From contig DATEOC010000040.1 of assembly GCA_035274425.1 (NCBI GenBank), forward strand, positions 1 to 64,000: a DNA stretch of 64,000 bases, in the 5' to 3' direction. Numbering within the stretch: position 1 is the first letter of the stretch; each line of letters starts with the position of its first letter. The notes beneath the pieces are model-generated. The model was not told the origin of the DNA, searched no databases, and saw only the letters and a list, made by a program, of their open reading frames with translations. The stretch is from JADMIH01 sp035274425. Lineage in GTDB: Bacteria > Chloroflexota > Chloroflexia > QHBQ01 > JADMIH01. Of the stretch, positions 8,511 to 15,800 are shown in pieces. Made by a program: the position numbers and the translations under genes.

Positions 8511-8981
8511 GAGCCAGTTGCGGATGGAGGCTGCGTGGCCTGGGTAGTGCTCGTACGAGTTCTCGGCTATTAGCTTCCAGGGGAGCCAGTCGGTGGGCAT
8601 CTCCTTGAAGCGGCTGGGGTCGTTCAGGTCGTCGTCTGATAGGGCTTCTACCTCTCTCAAAAGCTGGCGGAAGACCCGGCCCGAGTCGGATAGGACGTCA
8701 TCCAGGGTGCGATGCTTGTTCTCCTCATAAATAGCTCGGTTGCGCTCATTCGTGGGTAGCTCCCAGAGGTGGGAGCCTGCCACCTCCCGCGCCCGCAGCA
8801 CCTCTACCATCTCTCGCTCGTGCCAGGCTACATGAGCCATGATGTCCTTGATCGACCAGTCACCCTCGACGCCTGGCTCTTCCAGCAACTCTCTTGGCAC
8901 TTCGGCCAGCATATCGTCCCACTCTGAGCGAGCGGACCGTAGCGTGTTGAGGAAGCTAGCTCTTGTCATTACATTATCCAT
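8502..8981 (-). CDS. ClbS/DfsB or DinB-like four-helix bundle protein
   Basis: 159 residues. GDWSIKDIMAHVAWHE near residue 40 and YEHYPGHAASIRNWL at the C-terminus are typical of the ClbS/DfsB (DUF1706) branch of the DinB superfamily. ClbS protects DNA from the genotoxin colibactin in other bacteria, so a damage-protection role would fit the lexA neighbourhood, but the substrate is unknown. It is 15 bp from the S24 peptidase gene upstream. Confidence 0.72.
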   Translation of the reverse strand: MDNVMTRASFLNTLRSARSEWDDMLAEVPRELLEEPGVEGDWSIKDIMAHVAWHEREMVEVLRAREVAGSHLWELPTNERNRAIYEENKHRTLDDVLSDSGRVFRQLLREVEALSDDDLNDPSRFKEMPTDWLPWKLIAENSYEHYPGHAASIRNWLES

Positions 8982-8995
8982 ACAAGCATCCCTCG

Positions 8996-9700
8996 TTATG
9001 CCTGGCCTGCCTTCAGCACCATCGTCACCACGCCCTGGACCTTTACGGGGTCGGCGTCGGGTGCGCCTGGGCGACGCTTGGCGAATAGACGGATGGGGTC
9101 GGTGGAGGCGGTTGCCGACTGGAGGAAGACGTGGTCGCGGCGCTTGTAGAAGCGTTTGAGGGTAGCAAGACCTTCGGAGCCGCCGGCATCGCCGTCGGTG
9201 TAATTAGCGACTACGAAGTCGCCGTTCTCGGCCCAAGTCTGAGGGCGGACTATTACCACGTCGCCCGGCTCGATGCCGACGTGGGTCATGGAGGTACCAC
9301 GCACGCGGAGGGCGTAAGTTCCACCCCGCGCCAGGGCCTTCTCTACCATCACGCCGTTCTCGTGGCCGAGGAAATCGTACTCCTGGTAGGCTACCGTCAC
9401 GTCGTACTGGCCCGCGGCGATCTCGCCAATTACGGGGAGGCGGGAGAGGTCTGCGCGTCGCTTTCCCTCGTAACGGTCCAGACTCGACACGTAGACGCTG
9501 CTGTTGTGGCGGTTGCGCTCTCTAGAGATGGCGCGCAATGGCTCGGAGCCTAGCACGCGGTATGCGGTTATGTCAGGCTTGCGTGCCTGCACCCGCAAGC
9601 TGCCCGGCTTGCCCGGTGTACGTGTGTAGGTCGCCCAGGCGGGGTCCGGCCCCGGTTGCGGACCTAATTGCGGCTCTTTACCTGATAAGCGTAGGACCAT
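8996..9700 (-). CDS. LexA-like S24 peptidase without a DNA-binding domain
   Basis: 234 residues. The C-terminal half is a complete S24/LexA autoprotease: cleavage site EIAAG (A96-G97), catalytic Ser137 in RGTSM and catalytic Lys182 in ATLKRFY. The N-terminal 85 residues show no winged helix and are unlike LexA. It therefore resembles UmuD in logic (self-cleavage without DNA binding) but has a longer, unrelated N-terminus. It follows lexA on the same strand, separated by repeat arrays. Confidence 0.8.
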   Translation of the reverse strand: MVLRLSGKEPQLGPQPGPDPAWATYTRTPGKPGSLRVQARKPDITAYRVLGSEPLRAISRERNRHNSSVYVSSLDRYEGKRRADLSRLPVIGEIAAGQYDVTVAYQEYDFLGHENGVMVEKALARGGTYALRVRGTSMTHVGIEPGDVVIVRPQTWAENGDFVVANYTDGDAGGSEGLATLKRFYKRRDHVFLQSATASTDPIRLFAKRRPGAPDADPVKVQGVVTMVLKAGQA

Positions 9701-9716
9701 GTGCGTGCCCTCCTTG

Positions 9717-9800
9717 TGATGCGTGATGCGTGAAACGTGAGATTAGCGTGTAATTCGTAATTCCCCAAGAACCTCTGCGTACTCTGCGTCTCTGCGGTGA
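9717..9800. repeat. Composite short-repeat array
   Basis: GATGCGT heptamers (9717-9742), GTAATTC (9748-9762) and a CTCTGCGT-type array (9770-9800) follow one another. The next 150 bp to the lexA stop hold an irregular GGATG-rich stretch (9830-9858) and no gene that I can support. Confidence 0.75.
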
Positions 9801-9953
9801 ATATAATAACCCTTGCGTCTCTGTGCTTCAATGGATGGCTGGATGCGGATGGATGGCGAACCGGCCGGGGAGTAAGGCCCAGGCCGGTGCATCCTGTTAC
9901 AGGTACTGCGCGGGGCGCGTACCTTTCTTGTTTAGTTTTGTCGCTCGGACCGC

Positions 9954-10652
9954 TTAGTCTACGCGGCGGATGACCCCTACCACGCGACCCTTGATCTCGA
10001 CGTTGTCGGGGTCGGTGTAGATAGGCTGCATCGTGGTGTTGGCGGGCTGGAGGCGGACGCGACCATCTTCGAGGTAGAACCTCTTGAGGGTGGCCTCCTG
10101 CTCGGCCTTGAGCCACGCTGCAACGGTCTGGCCGTTCTCCGCAGTCTCCTGGGCTTCCATGATTACGAGGTCGCCGTCGTTGATGAGGGCGTCGATCATG
10201 GAGGTCCCGGTGACGCGCAGGGCATAGAGGCGCTCGATGTGCGAGGCGCGGCGGCCCAGGAAGTCGCCGGTCACTTCGACCATATCCTCGGTGGCGGTGC
10301 CCATGCGGATGTCTTCGAGGACGGGGATGGGCGAGCCTGCGGCGATGGGCGACGGGGCTATAGGTATGGCGTAGAGCGGCTCGCGGCTGCGGCTGCGTCC
10401 ACTGCTATCCACAAGCTCGATGGCCCGCGACTTGTTGCGGTCGCGCCTGATGTAGCCGGCCTCCTCCAGTGCGCGGAGGTTGTAGTCCACGACGGAGGTG
10501 GAGGTGTTGCCAGACGCGGTGCGCACCAGGCCAGCCTGCTCGACCTCGCCCTTGATCTCACGGATCGAAGGGGCGTAGCCGTGCTCGCCGATATAGCGCC
10601 CGATGAAGTTCAGTATGAAACGCTGGCGGTCCGATAATCGCTTCTTTTTCAT
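9954..10652 (-). CDS. lexA: LexA repressor
   Basis: 232-residue SOS repressor and autoprotease (EC 3.4.21.88). The winged helix is at residues 5-80 (LSDRQRFILNFIGRYIGEHG, then LRALEEAGYIRRDRNKSRAI). The self-cleavage site is A105-G106 in PIAAGSPIP, with Ser151 in GTSM and Lys190 in ATLKRFY. RecA-stimulated cleavage would derepress target genes. A promoter with a GAAC-N4-GTTC operator lies about 90 bp upstream, so it is autoregulated. The inserted segment VRTASGNTSTSV around residue 43 makes the DNA-binding domain slightly longer than usual. Confidence 0.93.
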   Translation of the reverse strand: MKKKRLSDRQRFILNFIGRYIGEHGYAPSIREIKGEVEQAGLVRTASGNTSTSVVDYNLRALEEAGYIRRDRNKSRAIELVDSSGRSRSREPLYAIPIAPSPIAAGSPIPVLEDIRMGTATEDMVEVTGDFLGRRASHIERLYALRVTGTSMIDALINDGDLVIMEAQETAENGQTVAAWLKAEQEATLKRFYLEDGRVRLQPANTTMQPIYTDPDNVEIKGRVVGVIRRVD

Positions 10653-10741
10653 TATAATATTCCCTCTCTAGCGCCCCGAAGGGCTTGCATGGGGTCTTCA
10701 AATATTAGATTTTTTGCGCTGCTTTTCCATGCTCTAAGGCG

Positions 10742-10771
10742 AATATATCATAGAACCAATGTTCTTGTCAA
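10742..10771 (-). promoter_or_regulatory. lexA promoter
   Basis: On the minus strand TTGACA (10771-10766) is followed after 18 bp by TATATT (10747-10742). The spacer is occupied by the SOS operator. Transcription would begin near 10735, leaving a leader of about 80 nt. Confidence 0.75.
10752..10765. promoter_or_regulatory. SOS (LexA) operator, Gram-positive type
   Basis: AGAACCAATGTTCT is a perfect dyad of the form GAAC-N4-GTTC, the consensus of Bacillus-type LexA (DinR) boxes. It lies exactly between the -35 and -10 of the lexA promoter, so bound LexA would exclude RNA polymerase. I saw no second copy elsewhere in the window. Confidence 0.85.
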
Positions 10772-10830
10772 TACCTTTATGCACAATTTCCGAACAAATT
10801 AGCTGAATTGTACTACAAAAAGACGATTTA

Positions 10831-10870
10831 AACGTCAAGACGCAAAGATAACCAAGGGCGCAAAGGTTAT
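10831..10870. repeat. CGCAAAG-type short-repeat array
   Basis: Degenerate copies of GACGCAAAGA/GGCGCAAAGG at 10831-10870. The surrounding gap (10772-10977) otherwise shows no gene. Confidence 0.65.
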
Positions 10871-10977
10871 TTAAGAGTCCCTTTGGGTCATATAGCCCTG
10901 TGACCTATGTCCTATTCCCCGATGAGGGTGAAGCTATTAGAATGGACTTACCTGAATGAATAATGGGGGATTGGACC

Positions 10978-11586
10978 ATGCGCGAACTGCTTGCGGTAAT
11001 ACCTTATTTGGATATTGTGATTGTGGGGCTGCTGCTCTTCTTCCTGTATATCGGGTGGAACCAGGGGGTACCGCGCCTTGCTATGGTAATGGGGGCGATC
11101 TATACAGGCTTCTTGCTTGCCTCTGTCTATTACCACCTCTTCGCAGTGTGGCTTGCCTCGATGTTCAAGTCGCAGGTGACGGTGGGCAACGAGCTGCTAG
11201 CGTTCTTCATTCTGCTGGTGCTGGTAAGCGTGCTCATGCTGGCGCTTCTCCTCACCATATTTGGGCATATAGAGGTAAAGGGGCGCGCCGCGGTATTCGA
11301 CAAGCTGGGCGGCAGCGTGTTGGGCTTCTTCACAGGTGTGCTGATAATAGGCATCTTGATTACCATCATGCGCATACCCTACGAGGAGAACAAAGATAAA
11401 GCGGGCGCAACCTCCTCTATGCCGGTAGTTGAGTTCTTCAATAAGGGATATGAGAAGTCCGCGCTGGCCCCGACCTTCTTACGGTCGGCCCCCGTGCTGA
11501 TGTGGAGCGTTACGCCGTTGCTCCCCACGGAGGCCAAAGCCCAGGGTGGCATACCCCTCCTGGCGAGTATAGTCACCGACCACTAA
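10978..11586 (+). CDS. CvpA-family membrane protein
   Basis: About 202 residues with four predicted transmembrane helices (IPYLDIVIVGLLLFFLYIGW first) and the CvpA/colicin-V-production layout, including the conserved amphipathic Lys/Asp region FDKLGGSVLGFFTG. The family has roles in envelope stress and purine-linked phenotypes, but its biochemical function is not known. I choose ATG 10978 because GGGGGA lies 7 nt upstream; ATG 10963 lacks a ribosome site. It heads a run of small membrane-protein genes, separated from them by a strong hairpin. Confidence 0.75.
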   Translation: MRELLAVIPYLDIVIVGLLLFFLYIGWNQGVPRLAMVMGAIYTGFLLASVYYHLFAVWLASMFKSQVTVGNELLAFFILLVLVSVLMLALLLTIFGHIEVKGRAAVFDKLGGSVLGFFTGVLIIGILITIMRIPYEENKDKAGATSSMPVVEFFNKGYEKSALAPTFLRSAPVLMWSVTPLLPTEAKAQGGIPLLASIVTDH

Positions 11587-11591
11587 ATATC

Positions 11592-11658
11592 AGAAGTTCA
11601 GCAATAAAAATCAGGTGTCCGCGTGAAACGGACACCTGATTTTTATTGCTGAACTTCT
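11592..11658. terminator. Long perfect hairpin after cvpA-like gene
   Basis: 30-nt perfect arms (11592-11621, 11629-11658) enclose a 7-nt loop CGTGAAA. The GC core CAGGTGTCCG is followed by a T-rich segment on either strand, so termination is likely. The stem continues through and beyond the T-run. Confidence 0.85.
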
Positions 11659-11706
11659 ATAAGACGCATAACAAAGCGTAAGTGCCATCGTTGTAAGAGT
11701 CGCAAA

Positions 11707-11729
11707 CCGCACTTCACCGGAAAGTGCGG
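11707..11729 (+). other. Short hairpin upstream of a small ORF
   Basis: 8-bp perfect stem CCGCACTT/AAGTGCGG with a 7-nt loop, ending about 20 nt before the ribosome site of the 47-residue ORF. It may affect translation or mark the 5' end of the transcript. No T-run follows. Confidence 0.4.
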
Positions 11730-11757
11730 GTGTCGGAATAGGATAGAAGGGGAGAAG

Positions 11758-11901
11758 ATGATGGACAATACAAGGAATCTCACGCAGCGCGGATTGACGC
11801 GTACTGGCAAAGGGGCAGGTTGTAGCTGCTGTAGCTTCGCGATGCTGGGTCTCCTGGCGCTGCCGTTGCTCGCGGTTGTCAGCCTGTTTGTGTTTATCTA
11901 G
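11758..11901 (+). CDS. Small single-pass membrane protein, Cys-rich
   Basis: 47-residue ORF with GGAGAAG directly before tandem ATG codons at 11758 and 11761; the second has better spacing. The N-terminus is basic and polar, followed by GCSCCSFAMLGLLALPL, which places four cysteines at the membrane edge of one hydrophobic helix. I do not recognise a family. Strong ribosome site, membrane character and position among small membrane genes support it being real. Confidence 0.55.
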   Translation: MMDNTRNLTQRGLTRTGKGAGCSCCSFAMLGLLALPLLAVVSLFVFI

Positions 11902-11933
11902 CTCAGAAATCAGAGTAAGAGGAGGAATTAGCT

Positions 11934-12212
11934 GTGGATATTATCGTTTTTCTGTTCATGATAATCGTCCTGGCGATTATCGGCGGCGTGGTGGACATGC
12001 TGATACCAGGTAGGATGCCTAATGGCTGGATCGGAGGCGTGGTTGCCGGCATCCTCGGTGGATTACTGGGTGGGTTTTTGTTCGGCAATTTCGGACCTGC
12101 TCTCACAGCGTTCGGCTGGACGTTATCCATAATACCAGCTTTGCTGGGCGCGATTATTTTCGCGGTCATCGTCCGCTTCCTTCTCGGCATGAGCGGCCGG
12201 AAGACACTGTAA
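11934..12212 (+). CDS. GlsB/YeaQ/YmgE-family stress membrane protein
   Basis: 92 residues, starting at GTG 11934 with GGAGG 8 nt upstream. Gly-rich transmembrane helices (IVLAIIGGVVDMLIPGRMPNG, then GGVVAGILGGLLGGFLFG) are the signature of the transglycosylase-associated/GlsB family. Members are induced by general stress; in Firmicutes they anchor Asp23 to the membrane. A second paralogue lies 290 bp downstream. Confidence 0.85.
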   Translation: MDIIVFLFMIIVLAIIGGVVDMLIPGRMPNGWIGGVVAGILGGLLGGFLFGNFGPALTAFGWTLSIIPALLGAIIFAVIVRFLLGMSGRKTL

Positions 12213-12217
12213 GAGAA

Positions 12218-12250
12218 GTAAGCAGCAGGCACAAGGCAGTAGGCAGTGGC
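12218..12250. repeat. GGCAGTA-class heptamer array
   Basis: Period-7 copies of GCAGGCA/CAAGGCA/GTAGGCA between two small membrane genes. Confidence 0.75.
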
Positions 12251-12291
12251 TGTGTTGGCCTTGACAATCAACCACTAGTTTGGAGAGAGCT

Positions 12292-12456
12292 ATGCTGAGA
12301 GGATTCCGTACAGCTATAAAGTACTTTACCATCGGCCTGCTGGCGGGCCTCATGCTGGCCCCGCGCAAGGGAGATGAGACTCGTAAGTTGATGTTCGAGC
12401 GCGGTAAAGAGTATGTGCAAGAAGCCCTCAATATGGGTGGGGGCGCAAAAAGCTGA
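12292..12456 (+). CDS. YtxH-like small protein
   Basis: 54 residues, with GGAGAGAG just before ATG 12292. One hydrophobic segment (YFTIGLLAGLMLAPRKGDET) is followed by a charged helix, the layout of YtxH-domain general-stress proteins, including the characteristic GLLAG-x-LAPxxGxETR pattern. The role is unknown. It lies between two GlsB-family genes. Confidence 0.65.
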   Translation: MLRGFRTAIKYFTIGLLAGLMLAPRKGDETRKLMFERGKEYVQEALNMGGGAKS

Positions 12457-12505
12457 CGACATCCACCCTGATCCCACGTCGCGGACAAGGGGAGGTGAAC
12501 TAGAT

Positions 12506-12790
12506 ATGATCTTGACGATCCTTAGCTGGATAATTATCGGGTTCATCGCCGGGTGGCTCGCCAGTAACATCGCGGGTATTGGTGAATTTGGCCTCATGGG
12601 TGACATCGTCGTAGGCCTCGTCGGTGCCGTGATAGGGGGCGTGATAATCTCTCTCCTCACGGGGAGGGGGTTGAACGATGCGCCCCTCGACATCGGCAAC
12701 TTCATACTCAACGTGATAGTCGCGGTAATCGGGGCCATTATCCTGATAGCCTTGCTGCGTGCGTTGCCTAGTAGCAAGAGAACGGTCTAG
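12506..12790 (+). CDS. GlsB/YeaQ/YmgE-family stress membrane protein, second copy
   Basis: 94 residues starting at ATG 12506 with GGAGGTGA upstream. Three Gly-rich helices (GFIAGWLASNIAGIGEFGLM, GAVIGGVIISLLTGRG) identify the GlsB family. It is paralogous to the gene at 11934 but diverged. A reading that begins at 12413 overlaps the YtxH-like gene and lacks a ribosome site. Confidence 0.85.
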   Translation: MILTILSWIIIGFIAGWLASNIAGIGEFGLMGDIVVGLVGAVIGGVIISLLTGRGLNDAPLDIGNFILNVIVAVIGAIILIALLRALPSSKRTV

Positions 12791-12796
12791 GGAATT

Positions 12797-12840
12797 ACGA
12801 ATTATGAATAGGCTTTAGTAGCTCGTAATTCATAATTCGT
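12797..12840. repeat. GTAATTC-class heptamers as an inverted pair
   Basis: ACGAATTATGAA (12797-12808) is complementary to TTCATAATTCGT (12829-12840), forming a 12-bp stem with a 20-nt loop, built from the same GTAATTC heptamer seen elsewhere. Confidence 0.7.
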
Positions 12841-12861
12841 GATCGCGAAAGGGGGAGATTA

Positions 12862-13026
12862 ATGAGCCAGATAAATGTCAATCCGGGTGATAGCGGCGGC
12901 AGCGCGGCTGCCATCGTGCTTGTGGTGGTGGTGTTGGTGGTGTTGGTGCTGCTGGTCCTGTGGCTTACGGGAGTGATTGGCGGGCCGAAGACAGGTAGCG
13001 AGGTCTTCCAGATTCTGGGAGCATAA
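12862..13026 (+). CDS. Small single-pass membrane protein
   Basis: 54 residues, GGGGGAG upstream of ATG 12862. A Gly/Ser-rich N-terminus leads into a Val/Leu-rich helix ending LWLTGVIGGPKTG. The last part is nearly repeated in the 25-residue ORF that follows (LWITGVIGGPRVG). No family assigned. It resembles lmo0937-type small membrane proteins only in general character. Confidence 0.6.
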   Translation: MSQINVNPGDSGGSAAAIVLVVVVLVVLVLLVLWLTGVIGGPKTGSEVFQILGA

Positions 13027-13090
13027 GCGACAAGACATCCCGTCGCGAGCTACAACAATAATCTCCCTTGCCTCCGGCAAGGAGGGGCCT

Positions 13091-13168
13091 GTGGACTTCA
13101 TCCTCTTGTTTTGGCTGGTCTTGCTGTGGATTACTGGAGTGATCGGCGGACCGAGGGTGGGTGGCTAG
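13091..13168 (+). CDS. Very small membrane peptide, paralogue of the preceding ORF
   Basis: 25 residues from GTG 13091, with GGAGGGG four nt upstream. The sequence is one hydrophobic helix ending LWITGVIGGPRVGG, which repeats the last 14 residues of the upstream protein with conservative changes. This similarity, plus the ribosome site, is the evidence that the peptide is made. It is followed by a hairpin that ends the small-gene cluster. Confidence 0.5.
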   Translation: MDFILLFWLVLLWITGVIGGPRVGG

Positions 13169-13212
13169 ATGCCTCATAGCCGAGTCGAAGCTCCACCGGC
13201 AAGGGGTAAATT

Positions 13213-13247
13213 GAAGGGCGGCCTCACACAAGTGTTGGCCGCCCTTC
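13213..13247 (+). terminator. Hairpin ending the small membrane-gene cluster
   Basis: 11-bp perfect stem GAAGGGCGGCC/GGCCGCCCTTC with a 13-nt loop that can pair further (ACAC/GTGT). The T-run is poor. It sits 9 bp before the next start codon, so it could also affect that gene's translation. Confidence 0.6.
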
Positions 13248-13256
13248 CCTGTTGAT

Positions 13257-14846
13257 ATGCTACCACTCGCAGCCCGCTACATTTCGCTTGCCGTAATAGG
13301 CGGCTTGTCGCGGCTCATTTTCGTCCGGCCCATGCCGATCAATTGGGACGCGGTACAGTTCGCACTCGCCCTAGACCATTTCGACCTCCATTCACACCAA
13401 CCGCACCCACCAGGATATATCATCTATGTGCTCTTGGGTCGCGCTCTTCTCCCCGTCGTACCTGACCCCTCTCTCTCGCTATCTATACTGAGCGTGCTGT
13501 TCAGCGCACTATCGCTACCTCTGGTATACCGGCTGGCTCACCATGTGCTGGAGGACGAGACGATGGCGACATGCGCCTCGCTCCTCTGGCTGGCTTCTCC
13601 TCTCTCGCTCTATTACGGCTCTGTCGGCCTGACCTACCTGCCCGAAGCGGTGTTGGGGATGGCAGTGGCGGGTTTCGCCTGGCGGGCCAGAGACTCAGGT
13701 ACGGTGTGGGCTGCTGTAGTGTTGGGACTGGCTTTGGGCGTTGCCGGGGGCGTGCGGCAGACGAGCATAGCGGTGTTGATGCCGCTCTGCATATGGGCGT
13801 TGTGGGGAGGGAGATGGCGGAAGTGGCTAGCGTTTGGCGCGACCTTTGCCACCACCTGCGCTCTATGGCTTGCGCCCCTCCTGATGCTATCGGGCGGGCC
13901 GGAGGCATACCTGCGTGAGAACGCGCTGCTGGCACGGGCGGTCTCAGCTCGCACGTCGGTTGTTGATGCCGGGCTGGAGGGGCTGGCACACAATGTTACT
14001 TTTGAAGTGCTTGGCCTTGTAGTTGGCCTGGGATTTGGGATTATACCTTTGGGCTTGTGGGCAGCGAGGGTGATACGCTTCAGCATCTCTCCTAAGTTGC
14101 GGGCCTTTATCTTATGGTGGATTGTGCCGACCCTATTATTCTACGCGGTCAGCCATATCGGACAGTACGGCTACATACTGGTCGTGTTGCCGCCACTGGT
14201 GCTCCTTTGGGCGGCATGTATTAGGGTATGGAGTGACGGGCTGGAGCGGCGCTTGTATCAGATATGGGACGAAGGACGAAGGACGAAGGATGAAGGGGGG
14301 CGTTTTGAGGCTTGGAAAGTTGCCCCTGGTGTCTTGATATGTGTTCTCCTGGCGGTGGCCTCCGCAGCCTATTTTGCGTTGGCACAGGGACCTATAACTG
14401 CGTCCAACATCGTCAACAATGACGCACATGCCAGGGCGATGCGCGATGGCGTGAGTCGTATGGACGCCACCTCGACTGTAGTGGTTACGAGCGTGAAGTG
14501 GGACAATCCATTTCGCCTGGTGGGGTATATACTCCCAAGCTATCATGTTTATGCTTACGGCCCGGACCAGCAAGACACAATGGGTTGGCTCTATTCGGCG
14601 TATGGTGGACGGTCCAGTTATGCGCTCCCGCACCCCACTGCTGAGCCGCGCCTGGCCTTACCTCCCGATACGCGCAACGTTGTAGCGTTAGATGGCGAGA
14701 CGGCGGAGATGATGGGCGGCGAAAAGTCTCTCAAAGCCGTATCACTGGCGGACGGCTCCCCGTTATATATGCTGGAACTGGGTGGCTCGTTGGTACATGA
14801 GCTTGTGATAGAAGAGGGGAAGATATGGGTGGACGATAGACGATGA
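13257..14846 (+). CDS. Polytopic membrane glycosyltransferase (GT39/ArnT-like)
   Basis: 529 residues with about ten transmembrane helices in the first 370. The segment INWDAVQFALALDHFDLHSH followed by QPHPPGYIIYV is the first periplasmic loop of polyprenol-phosphate-sugar-dependent transferases, with the catalytic-type Asp. It would add a sugar to a lipid or protein outside the membrane; donor and acceptor are unknown. Residues 337-347 (DEGRRTKDEGG) are encoded by an in-frame heptamer array (14267-14297), and the last codons fall in another array. Confidence 0.75.
   Translation: MLPLAARYISLAVIGGLSRLIFVRPMPINWDAVQFALALDHFDLHSHQPHPPGYIIYVLLGRALLPVVPDPSLSLSILSVLFSALSLPLVYRLAHHVLEDETMATCASLLWLASPLSLYYGSVGLTYLPEAVLGMAVAGFAWRARDSGTVWAAVVLGLALGVAGGVRQTSIAVLMPLCIWALWGGRWRKWLAFGATFATTCALWLAPLLMLSGGPEAYLRENALLARAVSARTSVVDAGLEGLAHNVTFEVLGLVVGLGFGIIPLGLWAARVIRFSISPKLRAFILWWIVPTLLFYAVSHIGQYGYILVVLPPLVLLWAACIRVWSDGLERRLYQIWDEGRRTKDEGGRFEAWKVAPGVLICVLLAVASAAYFALAQGPITASNIVNNDAHARAMRDGVSRMDATSTVVVTSVKWDNPFRLVGYILPSYHVYAYGPDQQDTMGWLYSAYGGRSSYALPHPTAEPRLALPPDTRNVVALDGETAEMMGGEKSLKAVSLADGSPLYMLELGGSLVHELVIEEGKIWVDDRR
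14267..14297. repeat. GACGAAG heptamer array inside a coding sequence
   Basis: Four to five period-7 copies of GACGAAG within the membrane glycosyltransferase gene, in frame and without stops, in a cytoplasmic loop region. Confidence 0.85.
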
Positions 14847-14961
14847 AACGTGAACCGTGAAACGTGAGGATTAAACGCAAAGACGCAAAGAGAACAAAGA
14901 GCGCAAAGAGCGCAAAGATTCCTTAGGGTTATTGGACTTTGAACTTTGAACTTTGGACTTA
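14830..14961. repeat. Composite short-repeat array
   Basis: GACGATA copies (14830-14845) include the stop codon of the upstream gene. They are followed by ACGTGAA copies (to 14868), CGCAAAGA copies (14873-14920) and TTGAACTT 8-mers (14932-14961). Confidence 0.85.
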
Positions 14962-14980
14962 GAGACCAGGAGAGACGAGT

Positions 14981-15730
14981 ATGATACCACTTGGCGACGA
15001 GGGGACGCCCGTCCAGCGCGGGTTGCCGATAGTGAACCTGACCATTATCGCCGTCAATATAGGCGTATTTCTCCTCCAATTGTCGACGGGGCTTGATAAC
15101 GGCCCTATCACTATGGGGTGGAGCCTGGTGCCGAGGGAGATAAGCACGGGCACGGACATCATCGGTCCTGTGGCTGACTTCCCGGGTCTCACGCTCGCTG
15201 CCGCGCCGTTGGGCATACCCTGGCTGACCTTCCTCACTTCGATGTTCATGCATGGGGGCTGGCTCCATATCGGCTCCAACATGCTTTTCCTCTTCATCTT
15301 TGGGGACAACATCGAGGACAATATGGGGTCGGTAAAGTACCTCATCTTTTACTTGATGTGTGGGTTTGCCGCAGATTTGGCGCAATTCTTCCTGGGCGGC
15401 ACCGATTCAGCTATACCGAACCTCGGTGCATCTGGCGCGATTGCTGGGGTGCTGGGAGCTTACCTGATACTCTTCCCGCAGGCGAAAGTACGTGCGCTGA
15501 TCCCACTAGGGCTATTCACCACTATAACGCGGGTACCCGCCATACTGATGCTTGGCTTCTGGATAGTCACGCAGTTCCTGAGCGTGTTCGTCGTTGAGGA
15601 GCAAGCGGCAGGTGGCGGAGGGGGCGTTGCTTACTGGGCGCATATAGGTGGGTTCATAGCCGGGGCGGTATTGGTCTTCGTCTTCAGGAGACGTGGGAGC
15701 GAACAGCGTGCCACTGTCTTTGGCACTTAG
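14981..15730 (+). CDS. Rhomboid-family intramembrane serine protease
   Basis: 249 residues, six or seven transmembrane helices. The rhomboid signatures are all present: HGGWLHIGSNMLFLFIFGDN on helix 2, the catalytic Ser in NLGASGAIAGVLGAY, and the catalytic His in YWAHIGGFIAGA. It cleaves membrane proteins within the bilayer; the substrate is unknown. A purine-rich ribosome site (CAGGAGAG) precedes ATG 14981. It converges on a glycosyltransferase gene with a shared hairpin terminator. Confidence 0.93.
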   Translation: MIPLGDEGTPVQRGLPIVNLTIIAVNIGVFLLQLSTGLDNGPITMGWSLVPREISTGTDIIGPVADFPGLTLAAAPLGIPWLTFLTSMFMHGGWLHIGSNMLFLFIFGDNIEDNMGSVKYLIFYLMCGFAADLAQFFLGGTDSAIPNLGASGAIAGVLGAYLILFPQAKVRALIPLGLFTTITRVPAILMLGFWIVTQFLSVFVVEEQAAGGGGGVAYWAHIGGFIAGAVLVFVFRRRGSEQRATVFGT

Positions 15731-15738
15731 CAACTAAT

Positions 15739-15797
15739 CTCTTTCTACCAAGATGAAGATGCCCGCGTAGCGGGCATCTTCATCTTGGTAGAAAGAG
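15739..15797. terminator. Long perfect hairpin between convergent genes
   Basis: 27-nt perfect arms (15739-15765, 15771-15797) and a CGTAG loop, with core GATGCCCG. It lies between the stops of the rhomboid and GT4 genes and can serve both. Arms extend well past the usual GC core. Confidence 0.85.
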
Positions 15798-15800
15798 TCT

